Assembly: GCA_903813345.2 (NCBI GenBank)
Contig: CAIIXF020000007.1
Coordinates: forward strand, 17,342,714 to 17,406,713
Length of the DNA stretch: 64,000 bases
Source: Owenia fusiformis
Taxonomy: Eukaryota > Annelida > Polychaeta > Sabellida > Oweniidae
Direction: 5' to 3'
Shown: piece by piece, positions 51,701 through 60,519 of the stretch
Layout of the letters: each line of letters begins with the position of its first letter
How positions within the stretch are numbered: the stretch's first letter is position 1
Notes under the pieces: model-generated
The model's input: the letters and a program-made list of their open reading frames with translations, nothing else
What the model was told of the DNA's origin: nothing
Database searches by the model: none
Position numbers and translations under genes: made by a program

Positions 51701-54700
51701 AATTGCACTTATCTGGTCGCACTTTTGAAGTGTTAGCTGATTGGTTTACAAAATGATTACCATTTATTGAAAGATTTGTATGATCCACGACTATAAACCT
51801 ACTATTTCTTGTGTCATTTCCAAATGGATGAAAATCAGTTGCATTCATATGCCATTTTTGTATAAATCCATTTCTATTAATGAACTGTCCTCTTCTATTA
51901 TATCCCACTGATAGAACGTCTCCTTCATTCTCTTCTGGTTCCTTTTGTTCTCTCATCGTTTCAGGTAATAGTCCTAACATTAAAAACATCATTGAAGCCA
52001 TGCACACAACAAACATGAACTTCTGGTAAATCCTTAACATAATTAACCTGATATATTGTTCACAGATATAAAAAATGGCCTTCAACTCAGTCTTTTTTGT
52101 TGGTAGTTTTTATTCTTATAGGATGTTACCTCCAAGTCAAAATATGAATAGATAAAAAAGATGTTCAACTTGTGTGAAAAATTCCAATTAGTTTGTTTAA
52201 AATACAAAATTGAGCAGGAAATGTGGAGTAATAATAAAATGTATTTAATAAACATATAATGGCAGTTAATAATCCTACTTGTACAGGAGTTCTTGAAATT
52301 TGGTTATTTCACTTAGATATTTGAGAGAATGACAATTTTTAGATTGACCAAATAACATTTTATGTATAGGAGTCTAAATCACTATGGTTATTCAGTTCGC
52401 TGAGCCCTTTTAGCAGAATGTTATATAGAGACTATGATTTATGAGTGATATAATGATGGATATTGTATGTATCATATCCATTTGTAGATAAAATATCATG
52501 AGTAAGATGTTCTTAATCTTTATATTCTATAGTTTAAAAAAGTTTTTAACATCAAATACGATTTTTGTATATAAATATCCAAGTACACACAACATCCTTT
52601 TATAGATGGGTTTTGAACCCCCAAGTCATTTCATCTGAACCTATTTTCAACCCAGGACCTCTCAAACCAAAGTCAGAGCATTTGTTAGGTGGTTGGGATC
52701 AGTTGCCTGTGTCTTGTAACATTTAACACTTTTGTAACCATTTACCATAATGTAACAGGGAATGACAATTTGTTTACCATATTTCTTGACCTTAAGACTT
52801 TTTCATTTATTTTAAAAGCTCCACAATGTTATTTCTTAAATTAAAGGCCAAGGGTATCACTTTTATTTTCAGTGTTTGTGTATTTTATTGTTGGATTTGA
52901 ATCACCAGTTTTCTTTGTATCTCGGAGGGCGTAAACTTATTTCATGTGATATTAAAGGTTTTAATGACCTTATCCCTATATATGCAAGCAAAATATTTTA
53001 GGTTATGTATGATACTAAAGAGGCCTAAAAATTAACTTACGATGAAGTGTACTCAATTATTAAAATGTTCATTATTATTATTTTTGTTATTATGTTTCAT
53101 AGTAAAGCAAAAAGGGGGAATTTTATTTTATCTCCAAAAATGAATATCAGAATAGTTTCATTTTCCCTTAATACTATTTGATAATTATTCCACAGAATGC
53201 AGATTTAGAGAGATATTGTTATAGTGGATTCGATCCCCACTGGGGTGGACTGACTTTTTCACATCAGCCCTTAGCACAGGATTTCATTCTGTGTTTTCAT
53301 TAACTTCATTAACTCATTAACTATATTGCAATTTTTAAATAATAATAATGGAATACAAAATGTAGATTGATTGACTTCATATGTTTCTAGTCTAACTGTG
53401 ACAGTAAAGATCTGAGGGTGCTATGTGCTAATGATGAGAGAACGAGGCAGTGCTGGATAGCAGGACTGAGATTACGGAAGGTATGATGTCATCAATACAT
53501 CATCAGGCATTCTTTACTCTATTGGTTTATTTGAAAAATTTGAAAAATTTATCATCTTTGCAGATGCAAATGTTATATTTAGTCCTTATTTAATCCTAAG
53601 AATGACATAAATTGACTAATTAAAATTTATTACTTCATAATACTATAAGTTATTGAATGATTTGAAGTGCAATACAGGATATATTCTGTTCGAGAAATTT
53701 TGTATTGGAACGAGACGAAGTTGAGTGCCAATACAGAATATCGAGACAGAATATATCCTATATTGCACTTCAAATCATTCAATAACGTTTTTATCGTGTG
53801 ATCCTCTATATTGCTACTGAGATTGTCCCCTCCGTACCAATATTTTCTGTATTGCGACGGAGATGATCAACGGGGAAAACCTCAGTAGCAATACAGATTG
53901 GTACAGCACAAGAACTGACCAATCAGAAGGCTTAATTTTACAGATCATACAATAATTACATGTAGCGCTTATTAGGTAGCTGTTCACTTAACATGCTGTA
54001 ACTTGATTGCCTAGTAATATGGAACTGTGCTATGGTATAACTTCTGTGATAATGTGTATTCAATTGTAGTATGGTACAGTGCTAAGGGATAACTACCATG
54101 CAGCCCAAAGAAGGCAGGAAAAGTTAAAAAATGCAACCAAAGGGACCAGTGCAATTAAGTCAGCATCTGTAAGTAACACGTTCACCTCATGGTGCATAGA
54201 AAATTGATGAAAAACTACATCAAAACCTCTCTAGTGAACACCTGTCGCTAGTGGACACCCTTCTTCTTTACAGACTCTACTGTACAGACCTCTGTATAAC
54301 TACCCTTTCTGTAGTGAACACCTGTCAACACTGAGTGCTTTTTCTCAGCAAAAACATGTTCAATATACACAGGTTTTACTGAACCATATAAAACCTCTCT
54401 GTAGACTCGTGAGCATCGACCTCCTATAAAATCTATATACTATATACAATTGTTGACCTCTCCAGAAGTCAACCGGCAAAATTGTATACTGAGACTGTAA
54501 ACCGAGAAACTACTGTTGACAGAGACCGAATTTTACGTTTCTATTTTTATTTTTTCTATACTTAGTCTAATTGTCGTCTAGTAAAGTCAAAATATCACTT
54601 TCATCAACGTTTACAAAATGTCCGTCTACCATGTTTTTTCTGTAAACATTATGATGTCATGAAACTTATTTTTCAAAAGTAGCGGTCAACAGTACATATT

Positions 54701-56602
54701 GTTGACCGCTAATCAATCAATCAGAATCGAGTATTTCAGTTGAGGTACTAACAATAAAAAATATAAGATATAACATAAAAGATATTCTCTTTATACAGGT
54801 TTTACTCATTGTTTTTGTTGTTCAGAAGTATGTCTATTTTTGATAAAGTTCAAGGTCATGTTGTTCACAATTCGCTTTGTCTTGCTTCTTTCAGCCATCT
54901 CTTATGAAATCTCGTGTAGCAATGGACTTCACAGGGCATGAGGGTCGTATTGTGAATGACCCAAATGAAGCCCTGGGTGTAGCTGTACAGGAGGGGCAGA
55001 AATGGAGGGTAGGTCAATACCAAGCAGAAGAGTCTAGATTCATTTGAATTAATTTTTCAAAATTATTGCCACCTAGAAATCTTTTTGGGTATTAAAACTC
55101 ATAAGTTATTGTAAAATCTTTTGTATGTATGTAAAAGCATATGTATAGTACTATGTATTGTAGAACCTCATGCATATGTATTGTAAAATTTCATGTTCCT
55201 GTATTGTAAAATACCATACAAGAGCTATTTGTATGTAATTTTAAATCTGATGTGTATAAATTGTAAAAGTCCATGAATATATTTTGTAGAAGCGCAACTG
55301 GCAAGTTGTTGCCCCCACCAAGAACTCTCCCCCGAAGACAGGACTGGGTGCAGGCATACACATGACACAGCCGTGGTTCCACAGTGGGATCAATCGTCAG
55401 GAAGCCAGCGATCTCATTGTAAAGCAGGGACTTGTTGATGGGTAAGTGATGTACAAATACTAGAGCTCAATAAATGCTAAGATGCATCATTGACCTGTCA
55501 AACTTGTTATTAAGAACACACAGATCAAACATAAATAATAAACTGTCATGAACCCAAGAGGATGTAGGAGCTAATTTCATGTAACTGGCATCTTAAATAA
55601 AAATTTGGAAAGTTTTTCTGGCCGTCTCTGTACATGCATGTGTGATGTAATCTTAAAGAGTGATTTGTTGATTTGTAAGATTGTAAAGCCTTGAATATTT
55701 TATTATGTGATTCCAGGGTGTTTCTGGTGAGGGAAAGTAGAAGGACTCCAGGGATGTTTGTAATCTCATTCTCTCATAACCACAAAATTAAACACACCAA
55801 GATTTTGCAGGTAAGATAAAGCACACCAAGGTTGTACAGGTGAGATACAACAAACAAAGGGTTTACAGGTAAGATAAAGCACACCAAGGTTGTACAGGTG
55901 AGATACAACAAACAAAGGGTTTACAGGTAAGATAAAGCACACCAAGGTTGTAAAGGTTAGATACAACAAACAAAGGGTTTACAGGTAAGATAAAACACAC
56001 TAACCAAGGTTGTATAGGTTAGATAAAACAACCAATTTTGTACAGGTGAGATAGAATAGCAAGGTTGTTCAGGTGTAAGCAACCTGAGAATATTATACTT
56101 GAACAGAATCACTACTAAATCATTGAAAATTCCACCTCAATATAAACATATACCATCCTAACAAAACTTGAAGTAGACACTTCTAGACATCCTTTTGTTT
56201 GATTTATCCTTTAGATATTGGGAAATGACAACTTAATGTTTTTTACTGAATCTCTCATAGCTTGCCATTTGTATGGACATGCACCTTCTGACCATTGAGA
56301 GTTTACTTTGAATGTAAAATAAACATATACAGTAATAAGCATGAAATGTTGTCATATGATATTCTGACAACATGTTTTGATTGGATATGATAGTCTTTTG
56401 TTCGAAAATTGTAGATGAAGTCTAGGTTTTCTGAATGGTATTTTTTCACAAAATCCTCTATTTTCAGGTTGAAGAGGAGGGTCAAATCTTGTACAGTGTC
56501 GACAATGGAGTAACTAAATTCTCAGACCTTATTCAACTAGTGGACTTCTACCATATCAATGCTATGGGGCTGCCTACTAAACTGTTACATTATGTAACAT
56601 AA
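30775..56602 (+). CDS. GRB7/10/14-family adaptor (RA-PH-BPS-SH2)
   Basis: Exons: 30775-30916 (start ATG, after an acceptor at 30766), 34268-34477, 42779-43017, 45632-45791, 47250-47371, 47842-47946, 48552-48803, 53391-53480, 54070-54168, 54895-55008, 55290-55441, 55717-55810 and 56468-56602. All have AG/GT borders and matching phases, and the sum is 1914 nt, or 637 codons plus TAA. The acidic and Ser/Pro-rich N-terminus is followed by RA ([15 protein letters not shown]...), PH ([20 protein letters not shown] ... [10 protein letters not shown]), BPS ([20 protein letters not shown]) and SH2 ([18 protein letters not shown] with the phosphotyrosine-binding Arg, [15 protein letters not shown]). 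Vertebrate relatives bind insulin and other receptor tyrosine kinases at the membrane and restrain or relay signalling. It is somewhat longer than human GRB10 (~594). A single invertebrate orthologue of all three vertebrate genes is likely, so no symbol is given. Confidence 0.95.
31030..32189 (+). mobile_element. family B Helitron-like element, best-preserved ends
   Basis: It starts A|TCCCACCGAACGAAGTTCG, then a (GTCC)n tract and about eight monomers with ATAACTCAAATACCAGTGGA, TTTGGTTCAAATTTTATATG and TTTCAAAATGGCGGCCATTT. At the end GTTCGGTGGGAT complements the start. It is followed by the hairpin ACTCCGTGGAGT, exactly 10 nt, then CTAG|T, the layout of a Helitron 3' end. It lies in the first GRB intron. 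Confidence 0.75.
32194..32250. repeat. foldback palindrome with GAA triloop
   Basis: AATAGTGAAATATTGGA pairs with TCCAATATTTCACTATT. The centre GGCC-GAA-GGCC is at 32216-32226. It begins five bases after the family B element. A fragment of the same palindrome lies inside the family B copy at 44443-44513. Confidence 0.75.
32885..32985 (+). repeat. possible tRNA-derived SINE fragment
   Basis: CAAGTCGCACTTGGGTGGAA resembles a tRNA T-arm/acceptor remnant. The segment GACACAGTATTTAATTCTGTG and TTTCAATAACTT are shared in outline with 53216-53330. Confidence 0.35.
33656..33901 (+). CDS. candidate cassette exon of the GRB gene
   Basis: A 246-nt open stretch starts after TTTCTCAG and ends before GTGAGT. 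It enters and leaves in phase 1, exactly compatible with the exons at 30775-30916 and 34268-34477, so it could be included (adding 82 residues) or skipped without frame change. It encodes [20 protein letters not shown] ... [20 protein letters not shown] ... [19 protein letters not shown] do not recognise this as part of any GRB7/10/14 protein or as a named domain. Its amino-acid composition looks like real protein rather than repeat. It could instead be an exon of a nested gene or a transposon-derived fragment. Confidence 0.5.
34623..35802 (+). mobile_element. family B Helitron-like element split by a later insertion
   Basis: It starts A|TCAAACAAAGTTTGGAGGG, then GTCTGTCCGTCCGTTC and TTCATATTTTGTACACATAT. 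The element resumes at about 35321 with AGAAGTTCTGCTTGAAGGCC, and ends GTTAGATTGGATTTTCTACG...TTATCTAG|T. Alignment by eye with the copy at 7368 (which reads through CACATATACCCTATGGGGGT) shows that the middle is an insert. Confidence 0.65.
34735..35320. mobile_element. foldback element inserted in family B
   Basis: It is bounded by ATATATAT on both sides. A long hairpin covers 34758-34906 (GATTATCCTATA ... TATAGGATGATC) with centre GGGCC-GTA-GGTCC. A second palindrome of TATATCTGCCCGCT words lies at 35182-35245. TTTATCCCATACTT (34910) is mirrored by AAGTATGGGATAAA (35296). Confidence 0.65.
35803..38405. other. intron sequence, nothing recognised
   Basis: Part of the GRB intron 34478-42778; AT-rich with an AT dinucleotide run at 36822-36838 and no exon-like frame. 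Confidence 0.4.
38406..38729 (+). mobile_element. family B Helitron-like 3' fragment
   Basis: It contains GATATGTGAATACTCATAAG, CATGGCACACTATCTTATGA and the end TTCTATGGAATTTGCTACAC...TTTTCTAG|T, matching the 3' half of the copy at 7368. Confidence 0.6.
38730..40965. other. intron sequence, nothing recognised
   Basis: Part of the same GRB intron; no repeat family or exon supported. Confidence 0.4.
40967..41032. mobile_element. single mariner-type terminus
   Basis: TACAGGGTGGGCCAAAAAAA has the form of the end at 14632, but no partner end was found. The foldback element at 41033 begins 65 bp inside it, suggesting nested insertion. Confidence 0.35.
41033..41671. mobile_element. foldback MITE with TACAGGGTGTCCCGAAAG ends, copy 1
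   Basis: TACAGGGTGTCCCGAAAGTA and its complement form the ends. The two halves stay complementary for roughly 270 bp each around a ~100-bp centre (GACTTTAGAAGAGTTTCC). TA at the edges and the CAGGGTG start suggest mobilisation by a mariner-type transposase. A second copy in inverted orientation lies at 61080-61727. Confidence 0.8.
41680..42778. other. intron sequence, nothing recognised
   Basis: AT-rich end of the large GRB intron; no repeat family or exon supported. Confidence 0.4.
43044..43214. repeat. 171-bp foldback palindrome just after a GRB splice donor
   Basis: AAATAGTGACTGCCA pairs with TGGCAGTCACTATTT; GGGAATATCCTGTCCACTGAC pairs with GTCAGTGGACAGGATATTCCC in 20-nt blocks. The centre is GAGGC-TGCA-GGCC. 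It begins 27 nt after the exon that ends at 43017. A flanking GTCACATGACC/AAGCCAATGAGC stretch to about 43500 may belong to it. Confidence 0.8.
44158..44738 (+). mobile_element. family B Helitron-like element, internally disrupted
   Basis: It starts A|TCCCAATGAACGAAGTTCAG with CCGTCCGTCCATCCGTCCG, and ends GTTCGTTGGGATTTGCTACT with hairpin ACTCCGTGGGGT and CTAG|T. A foldback fragment of the 32194 family interrupts it at 44443-44513. Confidence 0.6.
44850..44959 (+). mobile_element. family C Helitron-like element, minimal copy
   Basis: TATGTCACCACCATAAGCGG hairpin start, GTTCGGCATCTGTAA middle, and the end TAGTGATTTTGCATGTTAAT-GCCTGG|T. Only about 110 bp, lacking the minisatellite of the large copy at 61929. 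Confidence 0.6.
45467..45602 (+). mobile_element. family C Helitron-like 3' end plus another minimal copy
   Basis: A lone 3' end (GGTGGTGTTATATTGACATG ... GCCTTG|T) at 45467-45498 is followed by a short element at 45519-45602 (TATCACCACCATAAGTGGTT ... GGTGACATTTTGCATGTTAA-TGCCTTG|T). It lies 30 bp before the RA exon at 45632. Confidence 0.55.
46983..47060. mobile_element. single hAT-like terminus
   Basis: CAGGGGCATAGCCAGCTTTC followed by two GTCAGCGGGGG / GTCAGGGGGAATGCGATTG words. No partner end identified. Confidence 0.3.
48085..48166. repeat. short imperfect foldback
   Basis: ATCAGATATATGTTACAC pairs with GTAACACATATCTGAT. Inner TAAACAATCTGTCCGGATTA pairs loosely with AACTGATTGTTTA. It lies within the GRB intron 47947-48551. 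Confidence 0.6.
49229..50383. mobile_element. Penelope-like element fragment inserted as an inverted duplex
   Basis: Arms 49229-49774 and 49801-50346 are complementary over 546 bp each, with equal length and no difference that I could see, around a 26-nt spacer. A 13-bp direct repeat TAATAAAAATCAT flanks the unit at 49216-49228 and 50384-50396. Each arm carries the 3' end of a Penelope-like ORF with a GIY-YIG endonuclease. On the minus strand it reads [20 protein letters not shown], then [20 protein letters not shown] and the conserved [20 protein letters not shown], with stop at 49528; the plus-strand arm ends at 50047. Both arms end with AGTCGAAAGTCTCAATAAAT. The reverse transcriptase part is absent. 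It lies in GRB intron 48804-53390. Confidence 0.85.
50895..52085 (-). CDS. GT31 beta-1,3-galactosyltransferase-like, intronless and nested
   Basis: A single 396-codon frame. A short cytoplasmic start is followed by a membrane anchor ([18 protein letters not shown], about residues 22-40), the type II Golgi topology of this family. The stem carries several N-x-S/T sites, then the catalytic region with [46 protein letters not shown] (the DxD metal and UDP-sugar motif, DAD here where DDD is usual), CSGTGYV and [12 protein letters not shown]. These are hallmarks of beta-1,3-GalT/GlcNAcT enzymes; the acceptor cannot be told. The start could also be Met16 (MLRIYQKF...). It lies antisense inside the GRB intron between the two PH exons. 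ATTAAA on the minus strand 12 nt after the stop (50883-50878) is a possible poly(A) signal. Lack of introns is common in this family. Confidence 0.92.
   Translation of the reverse strand: MKAIFYICEQYIRLIMLRIYQKFMFVVCMASMMFLMLGLLPETMREQKEPEENEGDVLSVGYNRRGQFINRNGFIQKWHMNATDFHPFGNDTRNSRFIVVDHTNLSINGNHFVNQSANTSKVRPDKCNSCFPKFTYIYKNKNLCSTYDSKHIKLLVIIFTIHNDVKTRNTLRKTWLSISNNNTGELRYVFLLGKHTRKNNWNIEALKEAKTHGDILIKDFMDVYRNLTLKTMSGLQWAVEFCSNAEYVMKTDADMWVNTPRLLHFLDSFKIKNEIIGSCFSKAMPVRKKTSKWYVSMQQYPFKYFPEFCSGTGYVTTMQVVKDIVKISPNTPYFHLEDVYIGLCMKALKYKLRSVKGFNRYKMKFSACEYQKLITSHHIPQSDIEKAWSTKCWNYL
52100..53210. other. intron sequence upstream of the nested GT31 gene, nothing recognised
   Basis: It probably contains the GT31 promoter (minus strand), but I see no convincing TATA box or motif cluster. 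Confidence 0.4.
53216..53330 (+). repeat. possible tRNA-derived SINE fragment
   Basis: GGATTCGATCCCCACTGGGG resembles a box B and T-arm followed by the 3' acceptor. CACAGGATTTCATTCTGTG and TTTCATTAACTT follow. Similar to 32885-32985. The tRNA 5' half is missing. Confidence 0.4.
53649..53786. repeat. foldback palindrome with GAC-GAA-GTT centre
   Basis: GTTATTGAATGATTTGAAGTGC pairs with its complement ending at 53786 (20-nt core TTGAATGATTTGAAGTGCAA). ACAGGATATATTCTGT pairs internally. The right flank to about 53950 contains ACCAATCAGAAGG and TTTACAGATCATAC, which may be part of the same element. Confidence 0.75.
54205..54430 (+). repeat. dispersed repeat with AACACCTGTC/GTGGACACCC words
   Basis: AAACCTCTCTAGTGAACACC, GCTAGTGGACACCCTTCTTC and TGTAGTGAACACCTGTC recur. 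Related sequence lies at about 21405-21480 (plus) and 59920-60020 (minus strand). A degraded transposon end of unknown class. Confidence 0.45.
54452..54711. repeat. possible foldback element with TGTTGACC ends
   Basis: TTGTTGACCTCTCC at the left recalls ATTGTTGACCGCTAA at the right. The hairpin AGCGGTCAACA/TGTTGACCGCT is at 54681-54710. The relation of the ends is imperfect. Confidence 0.4.
55090..55289 (+). repeat. degenerate ~28-30 bp tandem repeat running into a GRB splice acceptor
   Basis: GTATTGTAAAAT / TGTATTGTAGAACCTCATGCATA words repeat about seven times with divergence. The last unit (CATGAATATATTTTGTAG) is the acceptor of the exon at 55290. Confidence 0.45.
55791..56078 (+). repeat. 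tandem array of 5' splice-site sequences after a GRB SH2 exon
   Basis: The SH2 exon ends ...CACCAAGATTTTGCAG|GTAAGAT at 55810. Downstream, two alternating ~29-bp half-units repeat: GCACACCAAGGTTGTACAG|GTGAGAT and AACAAAGGGTTTACAG|GTAAGAT. Donor-like GT dinucleotides in CAGGTRAGAT context lie at 55840, 55869, 55898, 55927, 55985 and 56046. Weaker forms (AGGTTAGAT) lie at 55956 and 56018. The first half-unit resembles the exon end, so the array appears to have grown from the exon-intron junction. Confidence 0.8.
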
Positions 56603-58190
56603 ACCTATGGTGTATGAGTGATGGGGGCAAATGTGTCAATCATGGAACAAGTCTATGTTTAACCTAGACCATACCAGTGTTAATCTTGGGTTAAACCAGT
56701 GTTCACCTTGGATGTCACTCATGGATCCAACCAAGATTTGATCAAGCATCTTCTGCCTATGGTCTTACACCAAAGGTCTGTCTGCATTAAGGAGAGTCAG
56801 AACCAACTATTGCATCAAACAAGGACATATTTAGAGGCTTTTTGTAAGTGAGATGAAGATTTTATATAAATGCCGCAGATTCAGCTATCAGTAACTTTTA
56901 ATTCAACAAATTCAGCTGATTACTCAGACACTTGTGTTTGTGGACAGTATTTGTGTGGTGCTTTTACACTGGTAATAGCCAGACATCAATATATCTTGAG
57001 CATTTGAGGATCCAGGCTGACCTGAACATATACATATAGCCTTGTATCTTAGCTATAATACTTCCTGGTGAACTAAGATATCATGAGGCCTGGTTAGTAC
57101 CATTGTTTTTTACCTCATAGGGGATCAGTTGGTACAGTCTAGTTGCATAGTGATCATGTTTTAAGAACTGTAAAAAGAAAATATAGATCTTAACAAGGAA
57201 TATGGGGAACATAGAGAAGACACTCCATTTGTATGGATAGGTTAGCAAGTCAAATACTTCATTTAAATATCACAGAGATATGAAGTAAAATGTTTTAGAC
57301 ATAGAGTAGTGAGAAATATAAGCCAGAGTAAGATAAAAACAATTATAGCTTGAGGAATTTTAAGAGACTGAGAGTAAACTGTGGAGTAATCCGCATGGTC
57401 TCCCCAGTTTCTGACTAACATTGAAAACACTATTGACAAAATTTACCATATTGGCATTCAATGCATTGCCCAGCAATCAACCAGTTTTTCTAAGTCCATT
57501 GCCAAGAGTGAAATATTATATGCAATGAGGCAATTGCCATTGAAAAAGATTATGCATAGTTAACCACACAGCTGTACAGAATTGATATATAAAATCATTT
57601 TAGTTGTTGGAGGGTAGTTAGCCATTGGGAGGCTATTTTGGGATAACATTGGAACATGTTGTGCATTACATCAATATACAAGCCTATGTCTAGGCTAGCA
57701 ATACGACCCTTGCCACCCTTTGCAATATTACAAATGATTTTCAGTTTTGATGCTAAGATCAAGATCTAAAATGTTGCTTTTATGGGCTTTCGTGCAAGTT
57801 CAAATGTTAAATGAATATATTGTGTATAGACAGAAAATGAGGTTGAGGGATGTTTTTTCTGAAAGGACATTGTAGATGAGATAATCATCTGCAGTTGAAA
57901 GTGTACATAAAATCAAGCTCTGATAAAGGGTGCTACCTGGGTTACGTTATATGCTATGCTATGTTGCTTAGTTGAAACATGTACCATTGATACATGATGT
58001 GATTGATATGATCAAAGTTGAAATATGATGTCATTTCTGAAATATGATGTTTTATTGATGAATAATATGATGTCATAATTGAAATATGATGTCATATGGA
58101 ATATGGGGTATTATTGATGCATGATAAAAAATAATTCTAATATGATATGCGACGTCACAATAACTAGAAATTGATTTATTGGTCTATATT
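56603..58190 (+). other. probable GRB 3' UTR and flank
   Basis: After the TAA at 56600 there is no further exon. The sequence is AT-rich. The first canonical AATAAA that I noticed is at 58366, inside a MITE, so the transcript end is uncertain. ATATGATGTCAT words repeat at 58020-58110. Confidence 0.4.
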
Positions 58191-58393
58191 GGGGCATATG
58201 TGACCACTTGTTTAAAAAGTTGTATTTCTGGTTCGTTTATCACCTTAGAATTGAAACAAAGACCTCGATTTTATGATTAATATCAAATATATGACCTCAT
58301 AATTTTTTCTGCCATTTACAAAGACCTCAATCACTACGCGATTTCGGTCTTTTAACAATGAACAGAATAAAACTTTTGGTCACATATTGCGCC
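58191..58393. mobile_element. ~203-bp MITE
   Basis: GGGGCATATGTGACCA at the left and TGGTCACATATTGCGCC at the right are imperfect inverted repeats. AAAGACCTC and CGGTCTTT words lie inside. No coding capacity. Confidence 0.5.
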
Positions 58394-60515
58394 ATAAATC
58401 ATAGAATCTCGGTCTTTATTTCCTAAATAATTGCATGTTCTGCCACAGAATACAAAAATAATTTGTGTTATTGTTACAAATTATTTTTACTGCAGCTATG
58501 TCTTAAGATGAAATCATATTTACCTGTATATTTTCAGGATCTTATATTTTGTAGATTCATTTTCTAAGTTGATATTATGTGCCTAGAGTTGCCTTGTGTT
58601 TCTACAGTAGTAGTTGCCTCGTGCTCTCTAGAGAAAGTTGCCTAGTGTTCTTTGAGCATAAGGCTATATGACCTTGTGCAATGTATATCTCACATATCTT
58701 AAATCTCATTTTATATAGATGTTTTCTTTTGTAAATACAGTACATGTATATAGTACAACAAATGGAGCAGTTGAACAGTAAAGAATCTGTCTGTCATAAA
58801 CTTTAGAAATTTGAGGATTTTGAAGACTGATTTTTATAGTTACGAAGCTCTATTGTAAACATCACATAACACCTTGGACAGTTTTTCAGTGAACAGGTTT
58901 TATGAACCTTTGTCTTTTACAAATTATAACATCATGTTTAATTACAAGTGACTAACAACTTATATTCCATAAACTTGGTGCTCCCAAGGATTGTTGGTGC
59001 AATTAGGTGCAAAATCCAAATCTAATGACCATGGTTAGAATTTTGAGATCGATTGAGAAAAAAAGATTGAAACTAAACATTGAAATGTACATAACAGAAT
59101 TTTTATATTTGAGCTAATGCATTGCATATGTATTTAAGTAAAATCCTTTTTGTCAACTGGATTAGAAAATAGAAAATGAAAACTTCATTTTCAATATTCA
59201 CGCATAATTAAGGTACATTTATACATGCAATACAATTTGTCCAGTGTACTGAGTGTCCACTGAGTGAGTTAATTCCTATGAGTTAACTATCATACGGGTA
59301 TTTTTAAAGCATCATAGAATGCAAATTATGTATATATGAAATATATAACACTTGTAAATAGGATTTAGACTAAAGTGCTACAGGGTGTTGCATATATATA
59401 AGGATACATATTTAGTGCTCCAATTGTCACACATATATTTAGTACTACAGGGTGTTGCACAAATAAGGATAAATATCTAGTGCTACAAGGTGTAGTATAC
59501 TGGAACTTACCTATTGAAACTATTTTAAATACATAATACATTTTGGACACCCTGTTTATTTACATATACATGTATATAAATTGGTTTAAGTATGCTTGTC
59601 AACTGTTAATTAAGAGCTGGTAATCATTAAGATTATTTTTTGGAGCTCAAGGTACATCTTCAAGATCATTGTTTGAAAACATTGCTGATCCTGGCCATGT
59701 TATTTTGTAGTTCAAATTAAAGTATGAACCTTACTTTTTTCAGGAATGTATCATTGCATTGTCTTCTTTTAGCAAATCTCTCCAGGAGAAACTGTACAGT
59801 TATTTCAAAGAAAATCTACACATTCATTGTAGAGTTTCAGTTTCCAAGTTTCCCAGCAACATTGGATTACTTGTAGTTACCCGTGTATATTGAACATTTT
59901 TTACCGAAAAAATTGTTTAGCGTTTGTAGGTGTTCACCACAGAGAGTGCAATTTATACAGAATTCAATAGAGCATGTGTGGAGGAGGGGTGTCCACAAGA
60001 GATAGGTGTTCAATAAGATTGATTTTACTGTAATCTAATTGCTTGGGTGCAACAAGAATGATTTCCAACCTCAACATGGCAAGGTACAGCATTTCATCAA
60101 ACACGATCCTTTAGGTGAACCCATATTCTCGAAAGAACTGTTTAAAAATACAGTCTTTATAAAAGAACATAAAGCTGAAGTAACAGCACATATAATATAT
60201 ACAGAAAAACAGAAGCTTATGTAGAGGTTTTCTTGATATGGTTCTTTATGTCATTGCATTCTTTAGGTTTCCCTATATGTATAGTTTGTACAGATCTAGT
60301 TCTCATTGGGATTTTGTGAAACATCCAACAAGAAGTAATGTTGTGATGAAGATGATATTGTGATGCAGATGATATTGTGATGAAGTTGATAAGTTTAATG
60401 CAGATGATTTAATGAGGTGCAAGGTATCAACTATATATATTTTTCTCATGTGATATATTAAGCAATATCACTGCTGAAATAGATGACAGAACAGACACTT
60501 ATTTGCAAACCTGAA
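58394..60515. other. intergenic, mostly unrecognised
   Basis: Contains two CTACAGGGTGTTGCA words (59380, 59447) and ACACCCTGT (59548), possibly a decayed mariner-type MITE, and a minus-strand piece of the AACACC repeat at 59920-60020. No gene seen. Confidence 0.4.
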
Positions 60516-60519
60516 TATC

